In this document: in pieces, positions 1 through 5,369 of the stretch
Layout of the letters: the number at the start of each line of letters is the position of its first letter
How positions within the stretch are numbered: the stretch's first letter is position 1
Assembly (NCBI GenBank): GCA_934217675.1
Contig: CAKQCV010000118.1
Span: forward strand, 1-5,369
Source: an uncultured Prevotella sp.
GTDB lineage: Bacteria > Bacteroidota > Bacteroidia > Bacteroidales > Bacteroidaceae
Direction: 5' to 3'
DNA length: 5,369 nucleotides
Notes under the pieces: generated by a model
The model's input: the letters and a program-made list of their open reading frames with translations, nothing else
Database searches by the model: none
Told to the model about the DNA's origin: nothing
Position numbers and translations under genes: made by a program

Positions 1-1198
1 TCTTGTACTGCTGGCTTGTCATCTCCGGATCAAGATCCTTAGCCATCAAATAGTTGTAGATGTTCTGCTTAACGTCAGAAGTGTGCCATGTAGCATGCTT
101 GTGCTCTGGGTCAATCTTCTCGATATATGCAGGGAAGCCAGACTGAACATCAGGGTCTTCCATAGAACTCTTGGCATAGATTGTTCCGTCGAGACTCAAG
201 TAGTGGTAGCGACGGTCTGGACGAGTCACGTTTGTGATATTCCAAATAGCGTTAGCACCGGCTGCGTCGAGGATAGGACCACGGCTCATAGCATAAGTGT
301 AACGGCGCACATACTGTTTCTTATCACCAGCATTGTTCACGTAGTAGCTAACCCACTTGTTGTCTGCTTGGCTCCAGTAAGCAGGATTCAATCCGTCTGT
401 TTTGCCAATAGAATTGAAATATTTGCTTTGGCGCAACCATTCTGCTGTGATAGAATCATCAGGAATAGCGTCTGTCATACCTGTACCATAAATACCGATA
501 GTTGACTCAAGGCGTACTCCGATTTCGCTTGCCACCTGGTCAGCTGGGATTACAACATTCTGTCCGTCGCGCTTAACGGTTACAGGAGAATAGTAGGCAT
601 CGGCAGGGATAGTAACCTCAGGATAAATAAGATCATAAGTCTCTCCGTCGGGGAATTTGTTGCCCCATTCGTCTTTGTATTCCTTCCATTCAATCTTGAT
701 TTTGTTCTCGTCAATCTGTGGCTTGAAAGGAGCAACTGCCTTTGTCTGTGGCATTCCAGCAACAGAGTAGATGTAGGCATTTGTCTTCTTGTCGTAAATG
801 ACGAGCAGATAGCCGTTACCATCCTGATCAGCACGGTAGTAAGCAGTCTGACGCTTGCCATGTCCGTAGTTCGGGTGACAGTAGAGGCATCCGCGGCGCA
901 CATAAACAGGACCAAGTCCAGCAAACGCATCTGAAGATGTGTTGTAGTCTTTCTCGAAGAGCGACTCTCCGATTTGGAAGTTCAGTCCCATACCAGCGTT
1001 GTCAACGGCAGGTGTAGACTGACGGTAGGCATAAGCCGACTGAATGCTTGTTGTTCCGAGTTTTCCTCCAGCATAGTACCATTCGTTAGGTGTGCCATAC
1101 TCTGCTTCAGGCAAATTCCAGTCGGAATTGTTGTCATCCGAACAGGCAGTGAGAGCCATTGCCGAGATGATAGCAGAAAATAAATAAATGTGTTTCAT
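1..1198 (-). CDS. Di-haem oxidoreductase (DHOR/DUF1111) family lipoprotein, partial at the C-terminus
   Basis: Reading from ATG at 1198-1196 gives 399 codons open to the window edge, so the C-terminal part is missing. Residues 1-18 are a lipoprotein signal peptide with lipobox LTAC (Cys19). The following SDDNN resembles the Bacteroidetes surface-export signal, so the protein probably sits on the outer membrane and may face outward. The block GLGPVYVRRGCLYCH (about 94-108) carries a CxxCH covalent haem site (Cys104, Cys107, His108), matching the first haem motif of DHOR proteins (family of DUF1111, once called thiol oxidoreductases, related to MauG/cytochrome c peroxidases). Further DHOR-like blocks are FPDGETYDL (about 172-180) and GTGMTDAIPD (about 238-247), followed by a block around SRGPILDAAGANA. 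A second CxxCH, usual in the family, would lie beyond the edge. It is the third gene after the porin and imelysin genes, 94 bases behind the latter, which suggests a redox role in iron handling. The substrate is unknown. Family assignment is strong; function is inferred. Confidence 0.86.
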   Translation of the reverse strand, partial: MKHIYLFSAIISAMALTACSDDNNSDWNLPEAEYGTPNEWYYAGGKLGTTSIQSAYAYRQSTPAVDNAGMGLNFQIGESLFEKDYNTSSDAFAGLGPVYVRRGCLYCHPNYGHGKRQTAYYRADQDGNGYLLVIYDKKTNAYIYSVAGMPQTKAVAPFKPQIDENKIKIEWKEYKDEWGNKFPDGETYDLIYPEVTIPADAYYSPVTVKRDGQNVVIPADQVASEIGVRLESTIGIYGTGMTDAIPDDSITAEWLRQSKYFNSIGKTDGLNPAYWSQADNKWVSYYVNNAGDKKQYVRRYTYAMSRGPILDAAGANAIWNITNVTRPDRRYHYLSLDGTIYAKSSMEDPDVQSGFPAYIEKIDPEHKHATWHTSDVKQNIYNYLMAKDLDPEMTSQQYK

Positions 1199-1292
1199 AA
1201 TGTTGTTTGTTAAACGTAAAACGTTGGTAGACCGTTTTTGAACAGTCTACCAACAAATTATTGATAATTGTTATAATATCCGTAATAAATTA
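1199..1292 (-). other. Imelysin-DHOR intergenic spacer
   Basis: This 94-base spacer between the imelysin stop and the DHOR start contains no clear TAnnTTTG -7 box on the minus strand, so read-through from the upstream genes is the simplest reading. It is AT-rich apart from the stem-loop annotated separately. A short dyad, AACGT-AAA-ACGTT (1213-1225), sits 15 bases before the DHOR start and overlaps three bases of the hairpin arm, so the two structures could compete. Confidence 0.5.
1223..1254 (-). terminator. Intra-operon stem-loop, possible attenuator or partial terminator
   Basis: A perfect 10-bp inverted repeat, GTTGGTAGAC and GTCTACCAAC (1223-1232 and 1245-1254), encloses a 12-base loop. 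On the transcribed minus strand the stem is followed by only GTTTTACG, a short U run, so it is weak as an intrinsic terminator. Lying between the imelysin and DHOR genes, it could lower DHOR expression relative to the upstream genes, protect the upstream mRNA from 3' decay, or mark the end of the porin-imelysin transcript. The dyad is plainly in the sequence; the role is inferred. Confidence 0.5.
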
Positions 1293-2453
1293 TTAGTCAA
1301 GCAAATCGTTAAGAGCATTCAATGATTCCTCCAATCCGTCAAGAGCAGTCATAGCGTCTTTAGCACTTTGGTCTGTGTAGTTCAAGACGAAAGGCTTCTT
1401 CATGCTGTTTATTTTAGAGAGAGCATTCTCAAGATTATTCATGACATTCTGTGCAGCAGCCTTTGTCTTGTCATTGTTCAAGCAAACACCGATGAGCGAC
1501 TTTGCCTCAGGAGTAGTACCGTCAACTGTGCAACCACCATAGAGAGCATGCTTTACAGACATGATGTTGTCATAGAAGTCCTGGATAGAGTTGTAAGCGT
1601 GAGGAGACTCAATGTAGTTCACGTCCTCACCTGTAGCAGGAGCACCGATCTTAGAGTCACGAACCTCTCCGATGATATCATTTGCACCAGCGATAATCTC
1701 CTTAGAAGCAAGAAGAACTGTTGAGTAAGTTGAACCTGCATTACCTGCATTCTTGAAGTTCTCACCATAGTTGATAGCAGATGCGAACTCAACCTCGTCA
1801 AGCAGAGCCTGCTCGTCGGCAGAAACCTCGCCACCCCAAGCAGAAACAAGTTTCAGAGAGCTGAGGTAAAGATCCTGTGCCGCAGTTTTTGCAAAGTAAA
1901 TCTCGTTTGCAGTCATATCAGCAAAGTGACGTGGCTGTCCTTCACGGAAGATAAGATACTCAACAGCGTGGAAACCTGTAAGGTTCTGACCTGTAGCGAT
2001 TGCCTCGTTGATAGTGTTTGTTTCGCTTTCATATCCCTCCTCGCCAAGTTTAGCATTCTTATAGAGACTCATGTATTTGTCAAACTGTGTGCGGTCGAAA
2101 GGCCATGTATCAGTATGTGGGTCGATAGCGTAGTCACCAGCAGCACCGAAGAGGAATGCCTCAGAGAACTCCCACCATTTACGCGAGAGCTTCCATGTTT
2201 CGCAAGCTTTAGCCACACCTGCATCGTCGCTCATTGCGTTGATATCAGCAACAAGTTGTTTGTTGTAGTTAGCAAGGTTGCGGTAGGTTGCAACAACAGT
2301 GTTGTCAACATAGTCTGTGTTAACTTCTTTCAGCTCGTTTGCTGTGAAAACACCAATGTGGTCATCGTTGTTATCATCACTACAGCTTGTGAACCCCATA
2401 GTGAATGTGAGTGCTGTTGCGCACATCAAGGAATACTTGAAAATCTTGTTCAT
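1293..2453 (-). CDS. Imelysin-family (peptidase M75-like) iron-uptake lipoprotein
   Basis: A complete 386-residue protein. Residues 1-23 form a lipoprotein signal peptide ending FTSC (Cys24), followed by SDDNNDD, a likely Bacteroidetes surface-export tag. Imelysin hallmarks appear in order: WWEFSEAFLFG (93-103), DPHTDTWPFD (111-120), the GxHxxE motif as GFHAVE (160-165), and ESPHAYNSIQDF (282-293) near the second helical bundle. The family includes IrpA of cyanobacteria, Pseudomonas ICMP, the C-terminal domain of EfeO and structurally solved Bacteroides homologues. GxHxxE is thought to be the metal (iron) site, and most members are now viewed as iron-uptake proteins, not peptidases. The start is fixed by the signal peptide. 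There is no Shine-Dalgarno; an A14 tract directly abuts the ATG. It lies between the porin gene (123-base gap) and the DHOR gene (94-base gap) on the same strand, so probably one operon. Family call is firm; the bound ligand (ferric/ferrous iron or haem) is not shown by sequence. Confidence 0.93.
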   Translation of the reverse strand: MNKIFKYSLMCATALTFTMGFTSCSDDNNDDHIGVFTANELKEVNTDYVDNTVVATYRNLANYNKQLVADINAMSDDAGVAKACETWKLSRKWWEFSEAFLFGAAGDYAIDPHTDTWPFDRTQFDKYMSLYKNAKLGEEGYESETNTINEAIATGQNLTGFHAVEYLIFREGQPRHFADMTANEIYFAKTAAQDLYLSSLKLVSAWGGEVSADEQALLDEVEFASAINYGENFKNAGNAGSTYSTVLLASKEIIAGANDIIGEVRDSKIGAPATGEDVNYIESPHAYNSIQDFYDNIMSVKHALYGGCTVDGTTPEAKSLIGVCLNNDKTKAAAQNVMNNLENALSKINSMKKPFVLNYTDQSAKDAMTALDGLEESLNALNDLLD

Positions 2454-2467
2454 TTTTTTTTTTTTTT
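2454..2467 (-). promoter_or_regulatory. A14 tract abutting the imelysin start codon
   Basis: Fourteen consecutive A residues on the sense strand run straight into the ATG, whose own A makes fifteen. There is no Shine-Dalgarno sequence in front. In Bacteroidetes, A-rich, unstructured leaders are known to favour initiation without Shine-Dalgarno pairing, so this tract probably helps decide the start. A homopolymer this long is also prone to replication or transcription slippage and to sequencing-length error. Confidence 0.55.
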
Positions 2468-2524
2468 ATTTATTATTAAGTTCTAATTTTTTTAGATTTA
2501 TATGGTGAAACGTCTTTGACTTGT

Positions 2525-2546
2525 CTGACCTCGTATGAGGAGTCAG
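2525..2546 (-). repeat. Imperfect hairpin in the porin-imelysin spacer
   Basis: CTGAC and GTCAG (2525-2529 and 2542-2546) plus inner CTC and GAG (2530-2532, 2537-2539) form an 8-bp stem with a two-base bulge and a GTAT loop, 30 bases after the porin stop. No U run follows on the minus strand, so it is not a convincing terminator; an mRNA-stability or processing element between porin and imelysin is possible. The rest of this 123-base spacer is AT-rich and shows no -7 box facing the imelysin gene. Confidence 0.35.
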
Positions 2547-2576
2547 TTCTTGTCCGATAAACAATTACAGGTCAAA

Positions 2577-3938
2577 TTATTTCAAGAACCAGCCGTTAAA
2601 AGTAATTCCCAAAGAAACGCTTGGTTCGTTGTTGTATCCGTGAGAAAGGAAGCGATTGCTGTACTCTCCCTTGATTATAATCTGTTTTACCGGAGAATAA
2701 TTCAAACCTACAGCCATTCTCTTCACGCGGTCATACTTGTAGGCAACCTTCTGTGTGCCTGCTGCATAAGTGTTGTAATCCTCATATCGTCCGAAGAGAT
2801 AAAGCTTCTGCCTGTCGTTCAGACTCTCAATCTGCGAGAATATGTTGTAACCAGCTTCAATTCCAACAGAGTAAGCATTCTTTGCGATAGGAGAGTGCTT
2901 TGAAGGTGAACCGTCCTGCTGAGTATGCTTAGGGTAAGAGTTCATGAAGGTTGTCATTTTCTGTGCATCATCAAGATGAGCGTATGTGGCATTACCGCGC
3001 ACAATCCAATTCCAACGATTCATTTCAAAACCGAAACTTCCGATAGTTAATGCACCGTGAACCTTATCGTAAGAAGCACTTGCCTTACGCTCTGTGTTTT
3101 TGAATGTATATCCATAATATCCACTCAAGCTGAGGCGAACACCAGGGATAGAATAGTTGTCGATACGTGCCGCACCGGCATACACATTGCCCAATTTATA
3201 TTCATAAGGACTTGTTGCGCCATAATGCACGAAGCAATTGTGACCAAATCTTTCTGCATCCAATCCCGATGTGAAAATAGCCTCGTAGCGCCAGTCGCTT
3301 ACTCGTCCCCACAGCGACACACCAACTTGGTGCCAGGTGTTTGGCAGCATTTTTGCTTCACCTTCAGAGCGGTAAACTGTGAAGAAGTTGTTAGGCATGT
3401 GATAGGCGTTAATCTCGCCCACAGGTATAATAATTTCACCAGCTTTGATGTTGAACTTTCCACCCCAGAAAGCTTTGTTAATCCAGAACTGCTCAAGTGC
3501 AACTTCACCACCGCGTTCTGTTTCTGCCTCGTATTCTCCAGACTCGTCAGCGTCAATCTCAACGGCATTTTCTGTACCGCCATGCTCAAACTCAATTTCC
3601 ATTCCCATTGTCCAACCATGACCAAAGTCATAACCAAGGTTCAATGTTACGTGTGGCAAATCAAAGCGTCCGTGGCTGTCATCGTCTTTGTATGTTTTTG
3701 GATCACGATAACGGTTGAAGTGCTGACTGTAAAAGTTACGTGTTGTTACAGCCTCACCATATCCACCGATAGAAAAGCGAGACAGAGCATTTGCAAGTTT
3801 CTCAACTTTAGTGTCGTCACTTTGCTCATACTTTACAGTATTGTCGGTCTCCCTGCTTGCATCCTTAACCTCTTCAGCCATCGCTGTGGTAGAGAGTCCG
3901 CAAGAAAGCAGTCCTAAAAGAAATAAGTTCTTATTCAT
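2577..3938 (-). CDS. Outer-membrane beta-barrel porin linked to the imelysin gene
   Basis: A complete 453-residue protein. Residues 1-21 are a Sec signal peptide (MNKNLFLLGL core, AMA cleavage site before Glu22). A polar, charged segment (about 22-54) precedes a long series of alternating hydrophobic/polar strands rich in Tyr, Trp and Gly, starting FSIGGYGEA (55-63) and ending VSLGITFNGWFLK, as in outer-membrane barrels. It resembles Bacteroidetes porins often annotated as phosphate-selective porin O/P-like, but the substrate cannot be read from sequence. No TonB box or plug domain is seen, so it is not a TonB-dependent receptor. A very acidic stretch (about 114-149, some 14 Asp/Glu with one Arg and one His) probably forms a loop and could attract cations. 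It is the first gene of the minus-strand set and is followed by the imelysin lipoprotein and DHOR genes, suggesting passage of iron or an iron complex. The barrel call is strong; the iron link is inferred from neighbours. Confidence 0.85.
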   Translation of the reverse strand: MNKNLFLLGLLSCGLSTTAMAEEVKDASRETDNTVKYEQSDDTKVEKLANALSRFSIGGYGEAVTTRNFYSQHFNRYRDPKTYKDDDSHGRFDLPHVTLNLGYDFGHGWTMGMEIEFEHGGTENAVEIDADESGEYEAETERGGEVALEQFWINKAFWGGKFNIKAGEIIIPVGEINAYHMPNNFFTVYRSEGEAKMLPNTWHQVGVSLWGRVSDWRYEAIFTSGLDAERFGHNCFVHYGATSPYEYKLGNVYAGAARIDNYSIPGVRLSLSGYYGYTFKNTERKASASYDKVHGALTIGSFGFEMNRWNWIVRGNATYAHLDDAQKMTTFMNSYPKHTQQDGSPSKHSPIAKNAYSVGIEAGYNIFSQIESLNDRQKLYLFGRYEDYNTYAAGTQKVAYKYDRVKRMAVGLNYSPVKQIIIKGEYSNRFLSHGYNNEPSVSLGITFNGWFLK

Positions 3939-4008
3939 TATTATATATAAATATATTTGTTTTTATCCTGCATTGGCAGACTTGCCATATAGTTTAAATT
4001 TCCGTGTG

Positions 4009-4040
4009 CAAAATTATATACTTCTGTGAAATATGACAAT
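4009..4040 (-). promoter_or_regulatory. Candidate promoter of the porin-imelysin-DHOR operon
   Basis: Read on the minus strand, 4016-4009 is TAATTTTG, a full match to the Bacteroidetes -7 consensus TAnnTTTG. Twenty bases upstream is ATTG (4040-4037), a partial match to the -33 TTTG-type element. Transcription would start near 4003, giving a leader of about 64 bases before the porin ATG. The match is by eye, in an AT-rich region where chance hits are not rare. Confidence 0.45.
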
Positions 4041-4084
4041 ACTCAAATTTTATGAAATTTTATATAATGGTAGTGTATAGTGTT

Positions 4085-4114
4085 TACCCTAAATAGATTA
4101 CTTATTTTTAGGTA
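4085..4114. promoter_or_regulatory. Dyad TACC(C)TAAA...TTTAGGTA, candidate operator
   Basis: Arms at 4085-4093 and 4107-4114 match over eight bases with one extra C in the left arm, separated by 13 bases. It lies upstream of both candidate transcription starts, so it would act as a DNA site, not an RNA structure. Each arm carries a copy of the CCTAAA motif found elsewhere in this gap. No regulator is identified. Confidence 0.3.
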
Positions 4115-4158
4115 TCTGAATGTGAAAACGAAAGGGCGTATACTACAAAATAATTAGG

Positions 4159-4220
4159 AAGCATGCAATCCTTAGTATAGCGTGCTTGTTAAAAAAACAT
4201 ATTGCAAGCTTTTTTCTTTT
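4159..4220 (+). repeat. Two overlapping, mutually exclusive stem-loops upstream of tnaA
   Basis: Stem 1 is AAGCATGC/GCGTGCTT (4159-4166, 4180-4187; one wobble pair, 13-base loop). Stem 2 is GCTTG/CAAGC (4184-4188, 4205-4209; 14-base loop) followed by TTTTTTCTTTT (4210-4220), like a weak intrinsic terminator on the plus strand. Both need 4184-4187, so only one can form. The pair lies upstream of the candidate tnaA -7 box and matters as RNA only if transcription starts further upstream, where no plus-strand promoter is apparent. Confidence 0.3.
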
Positions 4221-4251
4221 GTAAAATAGATGGAAAATGAAAATAAATACC

Positions 4252-4259
4252 TAATTTTG
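4252..4259 (+). promoter_or_regulatory. Candidate -7 box of the tnaA promoter
   Basis: TAATTTTG matches the Bacteroidetes -7 consensus TAnnTTTG and would start a transcript near 4265, leaving a leader of about 68 bases. No good TTTG-type -33 element lies at the usual spacing; TTTG at 4218-4221 is too far upstream (30-base gap). The box overlaps one CCTAA motif (4250-4254), so a repressor binding there could block it. Inference from motif only. Confidence 0.4.
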
Positions 4260-4333
4260 GCAGCGAAAATCTAATAGCTTTAAGCATTCACATATTGAGT
4301 GTTTGTATTTAACCTAACCTAAAATATATAACT

Positions 4334-5369
4334 ATGGAATTACCGTTTGCTGAATCTTGGAAGATCAAGATGGTGGAGCCAATCCGCAGAAGTACTCGTG
4401 AGGAACGTGAGCAATGGATAAAAGAAGCTCATTATAATGTGTTCCAGTTAAAAGCTGAGCAGGTGTATATTGACTTGCTTACAGATTCAGGTACAGGAGC
4501 AATGAGTGACCGTCAGTGGGCGGGCATAATGCTTGGTGACGAGAGTTATGCCGGTGCTACGTCTTTCTTTAAGTTGAAAGACACGATAAAGCGCCTTACT
4601 GGCTTTGAATATGTGATACCGACCCATCAGGGTAGGGCAGCAGAGAATGTTCTGTTTTCATATCTTGTGCATGAAGGCGATGTTGTTCCTGGAAATTCTC
4701 ATTTCGATACAACAAAAGGTCATATTGAAGGACGAAAGGCTATTGCACTCGACTGTACTGTTGACGAGGCAAAAGATACACAGCTTGAGGTGCCTTTCAA
4801 AGGGAACGTTGATCCAAAGAAACTTGAGGCTGCTCTTGAGAAATATGGTGAAAAAGTGCCTTTCATCATTGTTACGATTACAAACAATACAGCTGGTGGA
4901 CAACCGGTGTCAATGCAAAACTTGAAAGAAGTTAGGCAGATTGCCGACAAGTTTGACAAGCCTGTTATCTTTGACTCGGCTCGCTTTGCAGAAAATGCTT
5001 ACTTCATTAAAACCAGAGAGTGTGGTTACAAGGATAAAACAATAAAGGAGATAACAAAAGAGATGTTTTCTCTTGCTGATGGAATGACGATGAGTGCAAA
5101 AAAAGATGGTATCGTGAATATGGGTGGATTCATTGCTACCAACAAACAAGAGTGGTATGAAGGTGCCAAGGGATATTGTGTTCAGTTTGAAGGCTATCTC
5201 ACTTATGGTGGCATGAACGGTAGAGACATGAATGCACTTGCAATAGGACTTGACGAGAACACAGAGTTTGATAATTTGCAGACACGTATTCATCAGGTTG
5301 AGTATCTTGCATCATTGCTCGACGAATATGGTATTCCTTATCAGCGTCCATCTGGTGGGCATGCTATAT
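4334..5369 (+). CDS. tnaA: Tryptophanase (L-tryptophan indole-lyase), partial at the C-terminus
   Basis: ATG at 4334 opens 345 codons running off the right edge; the family is usually about 450-470 residues, so roughly a quarter is missing. Tryptophanase is a cytosolic PLP enzyme that converts L-tryptophan to indole, pyruvate and ammonia. Family blocks seen: IDLLTDSGTGAMSD (46-59), GDESYAG (68-74, with the conserved active-site Tyr72), PTHQGRAAE (96-104), TITNNTAGGQPVS (181-193), FDSARFAENAYFIK (213-226, with Asp214 and Arg217 contacting PLP) and SAKKD (254-258, Lys257 as the Schiff-base lysine). FDTT (124-127) has Asp125, where tyrosine phenol-lyase has Thr; together with SARF and SAKKD this favours tryptophan as substrate. 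The second discriminating site (Val versus Arg) lies outside the window. The gene diverges from the porin operon across a 395-base gap. Its leader lacks a Shine-Dalgarno sequence, as is common in Bacteroidetes. It implies an indole-producing host. Confidence 0.96.
   Translation, partial: MELPFAESWKIKMVEPIRRSTREEREQWIKEAHYNVFQLKAEQVYIDLLTDSGTGAMSDRQWAGIMLGDESYAGATSFFKLKDTIKRLTGFEYVIPTHQGRAAENVLFSYLVHEGDVVPGNSHFDTTKGHIEGRKAIALDCTVDEAKDTQLEVPFKGNVDPKKLEAALEKYGEKVPFIIVTITNNTAGGQPVSMQNLKEVRQIADKFDKPVIFDSARFAENAYFIKTRECGYKDKTIKEITKEMFSLADGMTMSAKKDGIVNMGGFIATNKQEWYEGAKGYCVQFEGYLTYGGMNGRDMNALAIGLDENTEFDNLQTRIHQVEYLASLLDEYGIPYQRPSGGHAI

Larger units (their letters stand above)
3939..4333. other. Divergent intergenic region between porin operon and tnaA
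   Basis: A 395-base, strongly AT-rich stretch without a supported gene. Besides the two candidate -7 boxes it holds: a tandem AAATTTTAT repeat (4045-4053, 4055-4063); a dyad TACC(C)TAAA/TTTAGGTA (4085-4093 and 4107-4114); a hairpin AAGCATGC/GCGTGCTT (4159-4166 and 4180-4187); an alternative GCTTG/CAAGC stem (4184-4188 and 4205-4209) followed by TTTTTTCTTTT; and six CCTAA/TTAGG pentamers. The layout suits two independently controlled divergent promoters. No riboswitch or small RNA is recognised. Confidence 0.6.

Noticed and set aside
83..505. Plus-strand open frame (140 codons) antisense to the DHOR gene
   Set aside because: It lies wholly within the DHOR reading frame, which carries the CxxCH site and family motifs; no independent support.
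1262..1280. GATAATTGTTATAATATC as a Fur-type iron box
   Set aside because: Only the outer four bases of each half match as an inverted repeat, and the site lies just after the imelysin stop, not at a promoter; AT-rich chance similarity is likelier.
1926..2486. Plus-strand open frame (186 codons) antisense to the imelysin gene
   Set aside because: The opposite strand encodes clear imelysin motifs; this frame ends in a poly-Phe run made by the A14 tract and shows no domain.
3057..3917. Long plus-strand open frame (286 codons) antisense to the porin gene
   Set aside because: It lies entirely inside the porin gene on the other strand. The porin frame has a signal peptide and barrel pattern, while the antisense product has no recognisable domain and a Cys/Val-rich composition typical of antisense shadows.
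2577..3938. TonB-dependent receptor as identity of the barrel protein
   Set aside because: At 453 residues it is too short, and there is no plug domain or TonB box.
4230..4274. Short open frame (14 codons) before tnaA as a TnaC-like leader peptide
   Set aside because: It contains no tryptophan, overlaps the candidate -7 box and would not be transcribed whole from that promoter.
4910..5293. Minus-strand open frame (127 codons) inside tnaA
   Set aside because: It is antisense to conserved tryptophanase coding sequence and has no recognisable feature.
4334..5369. Tyrosine phenol-lyase as an alternative identity for the right-hand gene
   Set aside because: Asp125 stands where tyrosine phenol-lyase has Thr, and the SARF and SAKKD motifs match tryptophanase rather than the ATRC and SGKKD forms. 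The second deciding residue is beyond the window.

Overview
The window looks like part of the chromosome of an anaerobic Bacteroidales bacterium, most likely Prevotellaceae or Bacteroidaceae. This is inferred from four things: a tryptophanase of Bacteroides/Prevotella type, lipoproteins with the Bacteroidetes surface-export signature just after the acylated cysteine, AT-rich leaders without Shine-Dalgarno sequences, and TAnnTTTG-type -7 promoter boxes. The species cannot be named from the sequence alone.

Left part (1-3938, all minus strand): three genes read in the same direction, probably one transcript. In order of transcription they are an outer-membrane beta-barrel porin (3938-2577), an imelysin-family lipoprotein with the GxHxxE iron-site motif (2453-1293), and the N-terminal 399 residues of a di-haem oxidoreductase of the DHOR/DUF1111 family with a CxxCH haem motif (1198 down to the window edge). 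Gaps are 123 and 94 bases and show no clear internal promoter. The second gap holds a perfect 10-bp hairpin. The set reads as a cell-envelope iron-acquisition or iron-redox module: barrel for passage, imelysin for iron binding, c-type haem protein for redox. The role is inferred from families; the partnership is inferred from gene order.

Middle (3939-4333): a 395-base AT-rich divergent intergenic region without a gene. It carries a candidate -7 box on each strand, both reading TAATTTTG, plus several small dyads and an over-represented CCTAA/TTAGG pentamer.

Right part (4334-5369, plus strand): the first 345 residues of tryptophanase (tnaA), the PLP enzyme that splits L-tryptophan to indole, pyruvate and ammonia. 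An Asp in the substrate-discriminating position and the SARF and SAKKD motifs favour tryptophanase over tyrosine phenol-lyase. The gene runs off the right edge.

No tRNA, rRNA, CRISPR array, insertion sequence or phage gene was seen. The part most worth follow-up is the porin-imelysin-DHOR set, whose biochemical role in gut/oral anaerobes is, to my knowledge, poorly defined.
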